The position numbers and the translations under genes were made by a program. The notes under the pieces are model-generated. The model did not search any database, had not been told where the DNA came from, and saw only the letters and a program-made list of their open reading frames with translations. A DNA stretch of 64,000 nt from UBA1724 sp963621575 (GTDB taxonomy: Bacteria > Verrucomicrobiota > Lentisphaeria > Oligosphaerales > Oligosphaeraceae), in assembly GCA_963621575.1 (NCBI GenBank), contig CAVFEH010000009.1, forward strand, positions 11,966 through 75,965. Direction: 5' to 3'. This document shows, in pieces, positions 53,385 through 61,690 of this stretch; the first letter of the stretch is position 1, and every line of letters begins with the position of its first letter.

Positions 53385-54048
53385 GGTGGAGGACCTCCTC
53401 CCAGGAGTTTTGTGCGGCGAGGCAGTGGTGCGGCAGGTCTCGTTCCGTGGTGGGGACGCCGGCTTTCTCCCAGGCGAGCCGCTGCGCCTGTGGGGGGAAG
53501 ATCCGGTCGCGGGTGCCGATCAAGGCGCGGGAGAAGGGGCATTTTTGCGGCGGGGGTGCCGCGGCGTTTTTTTGGCAGGCGCGGGCGATGGACTCCAGTT
53601 CTTTCTGCTGGTCTTCGGGGGTGCGTCCGCCGGATGGGAAGGCTTGCGCGGCGGGGAGGCTCCCGGTCATGCGGAGGAGGAAGCGCTCCCGTGCGCGGGG
53701 GTGGAGCCAGTTCCCGGCGGTGCCGTCGAAGATCGCGGGCGGGATTCCCACGGTTTCGTCGCGGGGATTGGGGGTGCCGTTTAGCGCCAGGGCGCTCTGG
53801 AGGCTCCCTGGCTCCCAGGGGAGTTGCGCCGCGGCCCAGACGCCCAGGGAGAACGCCACCAGGTGGAGCGGCTGATCCCGGGGGAGTTCGGGGAGCCCCC
53901 CGGGGAGTTCCGTGTAGTCCCAGAAGGTGCAGACCTCGTAGTCGCCGGGGGCGAGATGGGCGGTGGCGGCGGGATCCATCCCCCATCCCGTGAAGAAAAG
54001 GATGACGCCCCTCCGTCCGTCGGCTTCATTTTGTCGCAGGAGCTTCAT
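53377..54048 (-). CDS. bioG: BioG-type pimeloyl-ACP methyl ester esterase
   Basis: A 223-aa alpha/beta hydrolase of the BioG (DUF452) family that removes the methyl group from pimeloyl-ACP methyl ester, in place of BioH. The protein starts MKLLRQNEADGRRGVILFFTGWGMDPAATAHL; FFTGWGMD is the family start and VAFSLGVWAAAQL holds the serine nucleophile. The Asp lies in ALIGTRDRIFPPQAQRL and the His near LPHHCLAAQ. ATG 54048 overlaps the bioF stop (ATGA). Order bioF-bioG-bioC supports the role. Confidence 0.88.
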   Translation of the reverse strand: MKLLRQNEADGRRGVILFFTGWGMDPAATAHLAPGDYEVCTFWDYTELPGGLPELPRDQPLHLVAFSLGVWAAAQLPWEPGSLQSALALNGTPNPRDETVGIPPAIFDGTAGNWLHPRARERFLLRMTGSLPAAQAFPSGGRTPEDQQKELESIARACQKNAAAPPPQKCPFSRALIGTRDRIFPPQAQRLAWEKAGVPTTERDLPHHCLAAQNSWEEVLHLA

Positions 54049-55223
54049 GGGAGGGTTCCCGCCGCCTCCACGTCCTCCTGGGAGAGGGCTGCGGAGAGGG
54101 AGAAGCGGAGCCGCGCGGTGCCGGCCGGCACGGTGGGGTGCCGGATGGGGAAGACCAGGATTCCTGCCTGCTGGTACTTTTCGGCCAGCCGGCAAGCCTC
54201 CTGGTCGCCGCCCACCATCAGGGGGACGATTTGGGAGTCGCCGCCGGTGGGGAGCCCCCGCGCGCGGAAGATCTCCCGGAGGCGCGCCGCCTTGGCCAGC
54301 AGCTCCTGTCGCTCCTTGTCCAAAGAAGGGAACTTCGTCAGGACGAAGTTGCTCCAGTTCAGGACCACGGGGGGCAGTCCCGTGGTGAAGATGAGGGAGC
54401 GGGCGTGGTTGACCATGTACTCCTTGGCCACGGGGTCCAGGATGGCGTAGGCGCCGGTGGAGCCGAAAGCCTTTCCGAAGGTTCCCACCAGCACATCCAC
54501 CTGGTCCGCCAGCCCCAGTTCCGCAGCGAGGCCCGCGCCGCGTGGGCCGCGGACGCCCACCGCGTGGGCTTCGTCCACCACCAGCACGGCGCCGAACTCC
54601 CGCTTCAAGGCCGCAAGTTCCGCCAGGGGGGCGCAATCCCCGTCCATGCTGAAGACCGACTCCGTCACAAGGAAGACGCGGCGGCAGGAGCCCCGGAATT
54701 GAACCAGGAGTTTCCGGAGGTGTTCCATGTCGTTGTGGGCGTATCGACGGAAGGGTGCCGCGGAGAGCCGGAGTCCGTCAAGGATGCTGGCGTGGTTCAG
54801 TTTGTCGGAGAGGATCAGGTCGTCTTTCCTGGTGAGGGCGGGGAGGATTCCGATGTTGGCGTGGTAGCCGCTGTTGAAGACCAGTGCGGCGCGTCCTCCA
54901 TACATTCCGGAGAGGGTCTCTTCCAGGCGGGCGTATGCGGGGGTGTTTCCCGTCAGCAGCCGGGAGGAGGTGCAGGACTGCGCCAGCTCCGGGGAGCCCT
55001 TGTCCGGGTACATGGCGTAGAATTCCCGGCGCCACTCTTCGTTGCCGCCGATTCCCATGTAGTCGTTGCTGGAGAAGTTCCGGAAACGGCGGTTCCCCCA
55101 GCGCGCCAGCGCCCCCGCCTCGTGGGTGATCTCCCGCAGCTGCCGGAAGGAGCCCGAGGACTTCAGGGACTCCAGGTCGCCCGACAGCTCGGCCAGAAAT
55201 GAATTCTCGTTCTTCGGTTCCAT
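54045..55223 (-). CDS. bioF: 8-amino-7-oxononanoate synthase
   Basis: PLP-dependent decarboxylating condensation of pimeloyl-ACP (or -CoA) with alanine, the first ring-making step of biotin synthesis. The protein has 392 aa from ATG 55223 (MEPKNENSFLAELSGDLESL); an upstream in-frame start would add Arg/Pro-rich sequence. Seen: NDYMGIGGNEEW, CTSSRLLTGNTPAYARLE, VFNSGYHANIGIL, ESVFSMDGDCAPLAEL, VDEAHAVGVRGPRG with the PLP-binding Asp/His, and GTFGKAFGSTGAY with the catalytic Lys. The C-terminus is a little short after LRFSLSAALSQEDVEAAGTLP. bioA, bioB and bioD are not in the window. Confidence 0.93.
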   Translation of the reverse strand: MEPKNENSFLAELSGDLESLKSSGSFRQLREITHEAGALARWGNRRFRNFSSNDYMGIGGNEEWRREFYAMYPDKGSPELAQSCTSSRLLTGNTPAYARLEETLSGMYGGRAALVFNSGYHANIGILPALTRKDDLILSDKLNHASILDGLRLSAAPFRRYAHNDMEHLRKLLVQFRGSCRRVFLVTESVFSMDGDCAPLAELAALKREFGAVLVVDEAHAVGVRGPRGAGLAAELGLADQVDVLVGTFGKAFGSTGAYAILDPVAKEYMVNHARSLIFTTGLPPVVLNWSNFVLTKFPSLDKERQELLAKAARLREIFRARGLPTGGDSQIVPLMVGGDQEACRLAEKYQQAGILVFPIRHPTVPAGTARLRFSLSAALSQEDVEAAGTLP

Positions 55224-55365
55224 GGAAACGGGGAAGGCTCTCTCAATGTCGCGGGGGCGGCCCTCTTGGACTCTCATGCGGTGTGGCGCATAATGTAATG
55301 ACGCCGCCACGGACGGAACCCCCGCGGCTTGTGGCGCCACCTTCTCCGCCTTTCGGTGGAAAACG

Positions 55366-55397
55366 AAAAAAGCCGCTTCCCTTTCGGGAGGCGGCTT
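55366..55397 (-). terminator. Terminator of rpsD
   Basis: AAGCCGCTTCCC (55370-55381) pairs along its full length with GGGAGGCGGCTT (55386-55397), loop TTTC, one G-T wobble. On the minus strand six T follow (55371-55366). It lies about 29 bp beyond the rpsD stop and upstream of bioF. Confidence 0.88.
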
Positions 55398-55425
55398 CCT
55401 TCTGGTCAAGGCTTCCCCTGGCGGA

Positions 55426-56094
55426 TTAGTGCAGGTTGTAGTACTCGATGACCTTGATGATGGAGACGTCGACGTGGATCTCCTCGGTGAGGGGCTCGCG
55501 GGTGACGGTGACCTTGCACTTGTCGTTGGCGTCCTTCTCCAGGTAGGGAGGCAGGACGACGGTGCTCTCCTTGGCGATCTTGGCGATCATGGGGGAGTGC
55601 TGCTCGTTGATGGTGAGCACGTCACCGGCCTTGAGGCGGTAGCTGGCGCGGTCGCAGACTTTCCCGTTCACCAGGATGTGGCGATGGCTGACCACCTGGC
55701 GCGCGGCGAAGATGGTGGGGGCCAGGCCGCTGCGGTAGACGGCGGAGACCAGGCGCATCTCCAGGTTCGCCAGCAGCTTGTCGCCGGTGTTGCCCAGGCC
55801 GCGCTTGGAGTTGTGGTAGATGAAGGTGAGCTGGTGCTCGGAGAGATCGTAGAAGGTCTTGAGCTTCTGCTTCTCAAGCAGCAGCTGCCCGTAGGTGGAG
55901 AGCTTCACGCGGCGCTTGGTGGGACCGTGCTGGCCGGCGGGATAGGCCTTGGGGGTGCTGGTGGCGTCGCCGCCCTCGCGGGTCTTGATGACGCGGCTGT
56001 TGGTGGGGCAGTTGGGCATTCCCCACAGGCAGAAGCCGATGCGACGGCACAGGGTGTGTTTGGCACCGTGGGTGCCGCTCTTGGTCGTGGCCAT
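55426..56094 (-). CDS. rpsD: 30S ribosomal protein S4, zinc-type
   Basis: S4 is a primary 16S rRNA-binding protein that starts 30S assembly. The protein is 222 aa from ATG 56094 (MATTKSGTHGAKHTLCRRIGFCLWGMPNCP); a further 13 residues upstream in the same frame are not family-like. The N-terminal cysteines (CRRIGFCLWGMPNC) and following His/Lys residues are the zinc-binding C+ form. Other marks: KRRVKLSTYGQLLLEKQKLK, FDLSEHQ-type YDLSEHQLTFIYH, and the S4 RNA-binding VSHRHILVNGKVCDRASYRLKAGD. It is free-standing, not in the alpha operon with rpsK and rpoA; it has its own promoter and terminator. Confidence 0.95.
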   Translation of the reverse strand: MATTKSGTHGAKHTLCRRIGFCLWGMPNCPTNSRVIKTREGGDATSTPKAYPAGQHGPTKRRVKLSTYGQLLLEKQKLKTFYDLSEHQLTFIYHNSKRGLGNTGDKLLANLEMRLVSAVYRSGLAPTIFAARQVVSHRHILVNGKVCDRASYRLKAGDVLTINEQHSPMIAKIAKESTVVLPPYLEKDANDKCKVTVTREPLTEEIHVDVSIIKVIEYYNLH

Positions 56095-56223
56095 GATTCT
56101 GGTCCTCCGTTCGTTGCGTTGCTTGCAGACCACCTGTCGTAAACTGGCGCCGCCTTCAAGGGGAAGAAAGAAGGGTATCGTCTCCGGGGCAAAGACATGC
56201 TCCGGGGCGGCTGGACGGGTGCG

Positions 56224-56262
56224 TAAGAGCTCTTAATCTAACACGAAAACCCCGGTCCGCAA
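56224..56262 (-). promoter_or_regulatory. Probable rpsD promoter with a palindrome at the transcript start
   Basis: Minus strand: TTGCGG (56262-56257), 16 bp, TAGATT (56240-56235). The transcript would start near 56228, inside the perfect 12-bp palindrome TAAGAGCTCTTA (56224-56235). The leader of about 134 nt could hold an S4-binding autoregulatory fold; that is inference. Confidence 0.45.
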
Positions 56263-56309
56263 GCGACTTCGGCTCCGCCGGCCGTTGGCGGTGCCCTGGC
56301 CTGCGGGGG

Positions 56310-57596
56310 CTACTCGTGCCGCAGGGCCTCCATGGGGGAGAGCTGTGCCGCGCGGATGGCGGGATAGATGCCGAAGACGATTCCGGTGGCCAGCGCGATG
56401 GAGAACGCGAGGAGGATGGAGTCTGGCCGGACGAGGGTGGTGAGTCCGGCGAGCCCCGTGACGGTCTTGGGGACGGCGATTCCCAGCGCGATGCCGAGGA
56501 TTCCGCCGCAGAAGGAGAGCAGGAGCGCCTCGGTAAGGAATTGCACCACGATGTGCGCGCGGGTGGCCCCCAGTGCGCGGCGGATGCCGATTTCGCGGGT
56601 GCGTTCGGTGACGTTCGCCAGCATGATGTTCATGATGCCGATGCCGCCCACCAGGAGGCTGATGGCGGCGATGCTCCCCAGCACCACGTTGAAGATCCGC
56701 TTGGTGGACTCCGCCTGCCGGAGGAGCTCCAGGGGGACGGTGATTTCGAAGTCGGTCTTTTTGTGGGTCTGCAGGAGGGTCTCCCGGACGGCGGCGGCCA
56801 GGGGCACCACGGCTTCTTCGGTGGGTGCGGCGAGGGTGAGCTGGTGCAGCTCCACCTTCTCCAGGGTCATGGATCCGCTCTCCCGGTTCATGATCACGTC
56901 GCCGAAGCGTCGTCTGGCGGCGGTGATGGGGATGAATGCCTTTTGGAGTTCCTTCCGGGATGGGGCGCCGGCGGCTTCCCGCGTCCCGTGTTCCCGGAGG
57001 ATTCCCACGACCTGGTAGGCCTGCCCGCCCAGGTAGACATTCTTTCCCAGGGGGAATTCCAGGGGGAAGAGGATCCCGGCGGCGGCCTCCGTGAGTACAA
57101 CCACATTCTCGTTGCGCTCCACGTCCCGCGCGTCCAGAAAACGCCCTCTTTCCAGGGTGTAGGGGGAGTTCTCCAGCGCCCAGGGGACGGTGCCCACAAT
57201 GCGGGCGGGGAGGCTGTTTGGGCCGCGGCGCAGGCGCACCTGCATTTCCCGTGCGGGAATGTGGATGTGCACTTCCGGATAGAGCTCCCTCAGCCGCAGC
57301 AGGTCCTCGTATTTCAGGCCGTAGGAGGTCAGGAGGCTCCGCATGCCGCGTCCCCTGCCGGAACCGCCGTCCTCGGCGGGTTTCAGGGAGCGGAGGATGA
57401 TGTTCTTGCTGCCCATTCCGCGGATCTGCTCCCGCGCCTCGTGGGATGCGCCCTCGCCAATGGCCAGCATTCCGATGACGCTCCCCACGCCGAAGATGAT
57501 GCCGAGCATGGTCAGGAAGCTCCGGAGCTTGTGCTCCACGATGCTCCGCATGCCCAGCTTGACCACGCGTTTCAGGTTGTACAGGAGGGGAAGCAC
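56310..57596 (-). CDS. MacB-type ABC transporter permease
   Basis: A 428-aa FtsX/MacB-type permease for export of macrolides, peptides or lipids from the inner membrane via TolC. The N-terminal helix is in LRSFLTMLGIIFGVGSVIGMLAIGEG; a large periplasmic MacB_PCD domain follows (RGMGSKNIILRSL to about residue 270). Three membrane helices close the protein (VVLGSIAAISLLVGGIGIMNIMLANVTERTREIGIRRALGA; LLSFCGGILGIALGIAV; AFSIALATGIVFGIYPA) with the usual AIRAAQLSPMEALRHE end. The start is uncertain: I use GTG 57596 (encoded VLPLLYNLKRVVKLGMRSIVEHKLRS), since ATG 57551 would cut the usual N-terminal segment. The ATPase gene ends 80 bp upstream. Confidence 0.9.
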   Translation of the reverse strand: MLPLLYNLKRVVKLGMRSIVEHKLRSFLTMLGIIFGVGSVIGMLAIGEGASHEAREQIRGMGSKNIILRSLKPAEDGGSGRGRGMRSLLTSYGLKYEDLLRLRELYPEVHIHIPAREMQVRLRRGPNSLPARIVGTVPWALENSPYTLERGRFLDARDVERNENVVVLTEAAAGILFPLEFPLGKNVYLGGQAYQVVGILREHGTREAAGAPSRKELQKAFIPITAARRRFGDVIMNRESGSMTLEKVELHQLTLAAPTEEAVVPLAAAVRETLLQTHKKTDFEITVPLELLRQAESTKRIFNVVLGSIAAISLLVGGIGIMNIMLANVTERTREIGIRRALGATRAHIVVQFLTEALLLSFCGGILGIALGIAVPKTVTGLAGLTTLVRPDSILLAFSIALATGIVFGIYPAIRAAQLSPMEALRHE

Positions 57597-57676
57597 GGAA
57601 TGGGAAAGGGGGGAGTATGTCCAGGGGCCGCGGCCGGAATCCGGCGTCGGGAAGGCCCGCCGGGTGCGCCGTTTTT

Positions 57677-58432
57677 TTACGCGCCGGTTGCCGGCGGCCC
57701 GCCGGCCGCCAGTTCCTCCATGGCGATTTTCCCGTCTTGGAGGGAGAGGATTCGGCGTGCGTGTTCGGCGATGGCGCGTTCGTGGGTGACGAGGATGATG
57801 GAGTGTCCTTGGGCGGCCAGGTCGTCGAGGATTTTCATGATTTCCAGGCCGGTGGCGTGATCCAGGTTCCCGGTGGGTTCGTCCGCGAAGAGCATCGCGG
57901 GGTTGTTGGCGAGGGCCCGTGCGATGGCGACACGCTGGCATTGTCCGCCGGAGAGCTCGGTGGGTTTGTGTCCGGTGCGGTGGGAGAGCCCCACCATTTT
58001 GGCCAGCTCCAGGGAGCGTCGCCGGCTGTCGGCCTCCCGCCATCCCTGGTAGAAGAGGGGGACCTCGATGTTTTCCAGGACCGTGAGCTGCGGAATCAGG
58101 TTGAAGGACTGGAAGACGTATCCGAATTTCCGTCCGCGGACGGCGGAGAGCTGGCGGTCGTTCATGCGGGAGACGTTGACGCCCTCCAGGTAGTATTCGC
58201 CGGCGGTGGGGGTGTCCAGGCACCCCAGGATGGAGAGGAGGGTGGATTTCCCGGAGCCGGAGGTGCCCATGATGGAGAGGTAGTCGCCCTTGCGCATGGA
58301 GAAGGAGATGCCGCAGAGGGCCTTCACCACCGTGTCGCCCATGGGGAACTCCTTCCGCAAGCCCTCCACGCGCACCACGGCCTCCCCGGGCGGAATCCGC
58401 GGCGTGGCGCTGGCGGGGACGAAGGCGCTCAT
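57677..58432 (-). CDS. MacB/LolD-type ABC transporter ATPase
   Basis: A 251-aa ATPase that powers the MacB-type permease. Walker A GTSGSGKSTLL (about residues 56-66), Q-loop VFQSFNLIPQLTVLENIEVPL, signature ELSGGQCQRVAIARAL, Walker B MLFADEPTGNLDHATG, switch His in ILVTHERAIAEHARR. The ATG overlaps the stop of the MacA-like gene by 4 bp (ATGA), so they are coupled. The permease is on a separate chain, unlike fused E. coli MacB. The C-terminal 20 residues are Ala/Gly/Pro-rich. Confidence 0.92.
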   Translation of the reverse strand: MSAFVPASATPRIPPGEAVVRVEGLRKEFPMGDTVVKALCGISFSMRKGDYLSIMGTSGSGKSTLLSILGCLDTPTAGEYYLEGVNVSRMNDRQLSAVRGRKFGYVFQSFNLIPQLTVLENIEVPLFYQGWREADSRRRSLELAKMVGLSHRTGHKPTELSGGQCQRVAIARALANNPAMLFADEPTGNLDHATGLEIMKILDDLAAQGHSIILVTHERAIAEHARRILSLQDGKIAMEELAAGGPPATGA

Positions 58433-60033
58433 GGGGCGGCGCCCTCCGCGGGTGCGCCGGCGCCCTCCGTGCGTCCGGTGGCGTCCTGTGCCTCCTGGGG
58501 CGGCGCCATCAGGACCTGGTCGCCTTCGCGGAGGCCGTCGAGGATTTCCACGAAGGAGCGGTTCCGTTGTCCCAGGGCCACGGCGCGGGCTTCCCCGGAG
58601 GCCAGGAGGCAGCGGTGCCGTCCGTCGGCATCCGTGAGGACTGCCTGGATGGGGACGAAGAGGACCTGTTCCAGGCGCTGGACAAGGACTTCCACGGTGG
58701 CGGTCATGCCGGGGCGCAGCTGGCTTCCGGATTCCTCGAAGGCCACCTTCACGTTGTAGACCTTCAGGTCGGGGTTGAGCCACTCGTCCTCGGCGCTGGG
58801 GAGAAGCCCCTTGTTGCAGACCTTCCCGGGGAAGGTTTTTCCGGGGATGGCGTCCAGGGCGATGCTGGCGGCCTGCCCCAATTGCAGGAGGTCGATTTGG
58901 GATTCGGGGATGGTGATCTTGACCTGCATGCGGGAGAGGTCGGGGAGGGTGAAGACCTCCTGCTCGTTGCGGATCTCCTTTCCTGGCTGGATGGGCCCGC
59001 TGGAGTCCCAGCGGGGCAGTTTCGGGTAGACCACCATTCCGGGGCGGGTGGCCACGATGGTGCAGTTGGCCAGGGACTGTTTCGCCTCCTCCAGGCGCTT
59101 GGCGGCCTGCGCCAGGGTCTGGCGGGCGGTGCGGAGCTTGGATTCCGCCGTGGTCAGCCGGATTTTCGCATTGGCCTGGGCGCGCTCCAGGGAGCGGCGG
59201 GATTCCTGCCACGTGGCCCACGCCTTCTGGAAGTCCTTCTCGAAATCAAAGCGCCGGAAGATTTCGTATTTGCCGCGGGTGGCCTCCAGGGACTTCGTCT
59301 GGGACTGCACGTCCAGCTGGTCGTTCTCCAGGTCGTTCTTGCTGACGAACTGCCGGTCGTAGAGCTTCCGGGTGTATTCCAGGGTGCGCTCCGAACGGTT
59401 CAATTTCGTCTGGGCAAGCTCGATGTCCCCCAGATAGGTGGTCAGGTTCAGTTTCGCGGTCCCGTCCAGGGCGGGGTCGTCCAGCAGGGCGTTGATGTCG
59501 GGGGGCTCCTGTTCGGTGAAGGTGTCGGCCAGGGTGTCGCCCACCAGTTTCCGCAGGTCGCTCCGGGCGTAGAGGACATCCAGCTCCGCCTTCTGGACGG
59601 CGCTCTCGTTGTCGGAGCGCTGGATGGCGAGGGTCTCCTCCGCGGTGACCAGGGAGGCCTCCGCATTCTCGAAGGCGGTCTGGCGTTCGTAGAGCTGGTC
59701 CTCAAGGTCCTTGGAGTCGAATTGCACCAGGACCTTCCGGGCGGCCACGTCCTCCTCGGTGACCATGGTGCCCTCCGGCACGATGGTGATGATTTTCACG
59801 GGCTTGCCCACTTTCTGCAGGATGTTGGTGGACTCGGCGGTCTCCACGCTGCCGCTGGCCAGCACGGTGATGTCCAGGGTTCCGCGGGTGACGCGGAATA
59901 GCTCCTGGTTCCGTGCGTCGCCGGGGTTTCCGCAACCGCAGAGGAGGGCCAGCGCGGTGGCCAGGAGGAGGAGGGCGGAGGCGCCGTTTGCATGGATGCT
60001 GGGGCGTGTCATGGTGGCGTGTCGTGGGGTCAT
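58429..60033 (-). CDS. MacA/HlyD-type periplasmic adaptor lipoprotein
   Basis: A 534-aa membrane-fusion protein that links the MacB-type exporter to the outer-membrane channel. A lipoprotein signal ends in a lipobox (LLLLATALALLCGC, acylated Cys near residue 30). Then a biotinyl/lipoyl half (VTRGTLDITVLASGSVETAESTNI), a long coiled-coil hairpin from about 95 to 330 (QTAFENAEASLVTAEETLAIQR; RRSLERAQANAKIRLTTAESKLR), the second lipoyl half and beta-barrel (FTLPDLSRMQVKITIPESQIDLLQLGQ) and a membrane-proximal part. It is longer than E. coli MacA because of the hairpin. ATG 60033 overlaps the stop of the TolC-like gene. Confidence 0.88.
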   Translation of the reverse strand: MTPRHATMTRPSIHANGASALLLLATALALLCGCGNPGDARNQELFRVTRGTLDITVLASGSVETAESTNILQKVGKPVKIITIVPEGTMVTEEDVAARKVLVQFDSKDLEDQLYERQTAFENAEASLVTAEETLAIQRSDNESAVQKAELDVLYARSDLRKLVGDTLADTFTEQEPPDINALLDDPALDGTAKLNLTTYLGDIELAQTKLNRSERTLEYTRKLYDRQFVSKNDLENDQLDVQSQTKSLEATRGKYEIFRRFDFEKDFQKAWATWQESRRSLERAQANAKIRLTTAESKLRTARQTLAQAAKRLEEAKQSLANCTIVATRPGMVVYPKLPRWDSSGPIQPGKEIRNEQEVFTLPDLSRMQVKITIPESQIDLLQLGQAASIALDAIPGKTFPGKVCNKGLLPSAEDEWLNPDLKVYNVKVAFEESGSQLRPGMTATVEVLVQRLEQVLFVPIQAVLTDADGRHRCLLASGEARAVALGQRNRSFVEILDGLREGDQVLMAPPQEAQDATGRTEGAGAPAEGAAP

Positions 60034-61679
60034 GGTGCCTCGGGGATTTCCAGGCGGTCGCACCAGAGGGTGTCGGGGGAGGCGGGCAGCTCTTCCATTT
60101 GGTGGAGGAACCGGAGCCAGCAGATCCGGTGGGCGACCAGTTGCTGGGTCAGGGAGTTCCGGGCATTGGAGAGGTCGTCCTGGGCGTCCAGGTATTCGCG
60201 GATGGCGATCCGTCCATCCTCGAAGAGCATGCGGGTGTTCTCCACGCGCTTCTCGGCGAGGGTGACGGAGAGCTTCTGGATCGCGATGCGCTGCCGGTAG
60301 GAGTGCAACTGGTTCCAGGTGCGCCGGAGGGACTGCAGGAGCTGCTCCCGGGTCTTCTCCAGGTCCCGTTCCTGGCGGTTTTCCTGGAGGATGGCGCGGC
60401 GCAGGGCGATGGCCTCGTCGGTGCGGTCCAGGGGGAGGTCGGCGTCTACTCCGGCGGAGTAGGTGGCCTTGCCGACCCTGGGGGCGTGCGGGCGGTTTCC
60501 CTCGCGTCCGGCGGCGGATGCGGAGAGCGTCAGGTCCAGCTTGGCGCGCATGCCGTCGCGGGCGATGCGGACGGCCCGCCGGGCGTCCTCCAGGGCGTCT
60601 TTTGCGTTGGCGAAGTCCAGTCGTTGCCGCAGGGCGGTTTGGAGGGCCTCCTCCAGGGTGAGAGTGGGTTCCGGGAGAGGCGCCGTGAGGAGGATTTCCA
60701 TGTCCCGGGGCGCCACCTCGATTTCGGTCTCCAGGGGGATGGCCAGGGCTACCTTCAGGGAGTCCTTTGCGTTTTGGATGGCCTCGCGGCTGGAGACCAG
60801 GGTGGATTCCGAGGAGAGGAGCCGTTGCTGCGCCTGGTCCACGTCAATCTGGGTGACCCGTCCGCTTTCGCTCATGGCCTGGGAGCGGTCCCGGGAATAT
60901 TTCAGGCTCTCGTAGCTCATTTCGCCGATGCGCAGGTCGGCCTCGGCGTTGAGGACATCGTAGTATTTTCCGGCGATTTCCAGGAGGAGCTCCCGCCGGG
61001 TCCGCACGTAGGAGCGCAGGGCGTATATCAGATTCCGTTCCGCCTGTGTGAGGGATTCCCGCGCGACGAGGGATCCGGAGCCCCCCAGGAGGGGCTGCGT
61101 GAGGGTGAGGGAGGCGAGGGTGCCGATCTGGATTCCGGTGTCGCCGCTGCAGTACCGCAGGGTGCTCATGGCCAGGGAGCCCGTGAGGCGTCCGCCGGCG
61201 GCGAGCCGCCGGGAGAATCCCAGGGATTCGCCCGTGGAGAAGGTGGTCTGGGATTCTGGCTCCTGTGTTGTGGTGAGGAGGGCCTCCAGGTTGTGGACGG
61301 GGTTCCACTGCCAGAGGTGCTGCTGGGCGACGAGGGAGAGGGCGCTGCCGTAGAGGGCCTCGCGGGCGTCCTGGTAGTCCCGGCTGTGTTTGGCGGCCAG
61401 TTCCAGGGCTTTGCGCAAATCCAGGGAGACCACGTCGTCTGGCTGCGCGCCCACGGGGGGCGTCCAGGGACGGTATCCATCCACGTCGAGGTACTCCTCG
61501 GGGGCTCCTTCCCCCAGGGCGGGGACCCGCGCTTCCTTCAGGAGGGAACCCACCCGGGAGTCCAGGCGTTCCAGGCGCTTCTGGGTGGAGCAGGCGGGCG
61601 CCGTCACCAGGAGCGCCGCCAGGAGCGCGGCGCAGAGCGCGTGTGCGGCGGGGTGGGAGTGTGGGCGGACGGGGGGCAT
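60030..61679 (-). CDS. TolC-like outer-membrane efflux protein (lipoprotein type)
   Basis: A 549-aa outer-membrane factor of the TolC/OprM type. With ATG 61679 it begins MPPVRPHSHPAAHALCAALLAALLVTAPACS, a lipoprotein signal with Cys in VTAPAC. The two OEP repeats are rich in helix-forming residues (ALELAAKHSRDYQDAREALYGSAL; AEADLRIGEMSYESLKYSRDRSQAMSESGRVTQIDVDQAQQRL; and ARQRL-type repeats near 360-500). It is in the same overlapping gene chain as the MacA- and MacB-type genes. A GTG at 61703 would lengthen it by 8 residues and overlap the nucleoside hydrolase; I prefer the ATG. Confidence 0.87.
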   Translation of the reverse strand: MPPVRPHSHPAAHALCAALLAALLVTAPACSTQKRLERLDSRVGSLLKEARVPALGEGAPEEYLDVDGYRPWTPPVGAQPDDVVSLDLRKALELAAKHSRDYQDAREALYGSALSLVAQQHLWQWNPVHNLEALLTTTQEPESQTTFSTGESLGFSRRLAAGGRLTGSLAMSTLRYCSGDTGIQIGTLASLTLTQPLLGGSGSLVARESLTQAERNLIYALRSYVRTRRELLLEIAGKYYDVLNAEADLRIGEMSYESLKYSRDRSQAMSESGRVTQIDVDQAQQRLLSSESTLVSSREAIQNAKDSLKVALAIPLETEIEVAPRDMEILLTAPLPEPTLTLEEALQTALRQRLDFANAKDALEDARRAVRIARDGMRAKLDLTLSASAAGREGNRPHAPRVGKATYSAGVDADLPLDRTDEAIALRRAILQENRQERDLEKTREQLLQSLRRTWNQLHSYRQRIAIQKLSVTLAEKRVENTRMLFEDGRIAIREYLDAQDDLSNARNSLTQQLVAHRICWLRFLHQMEELPASPDTLWCDRLEIPEAP

Positions 61680-61690
61680 GGGTCTTTTGG

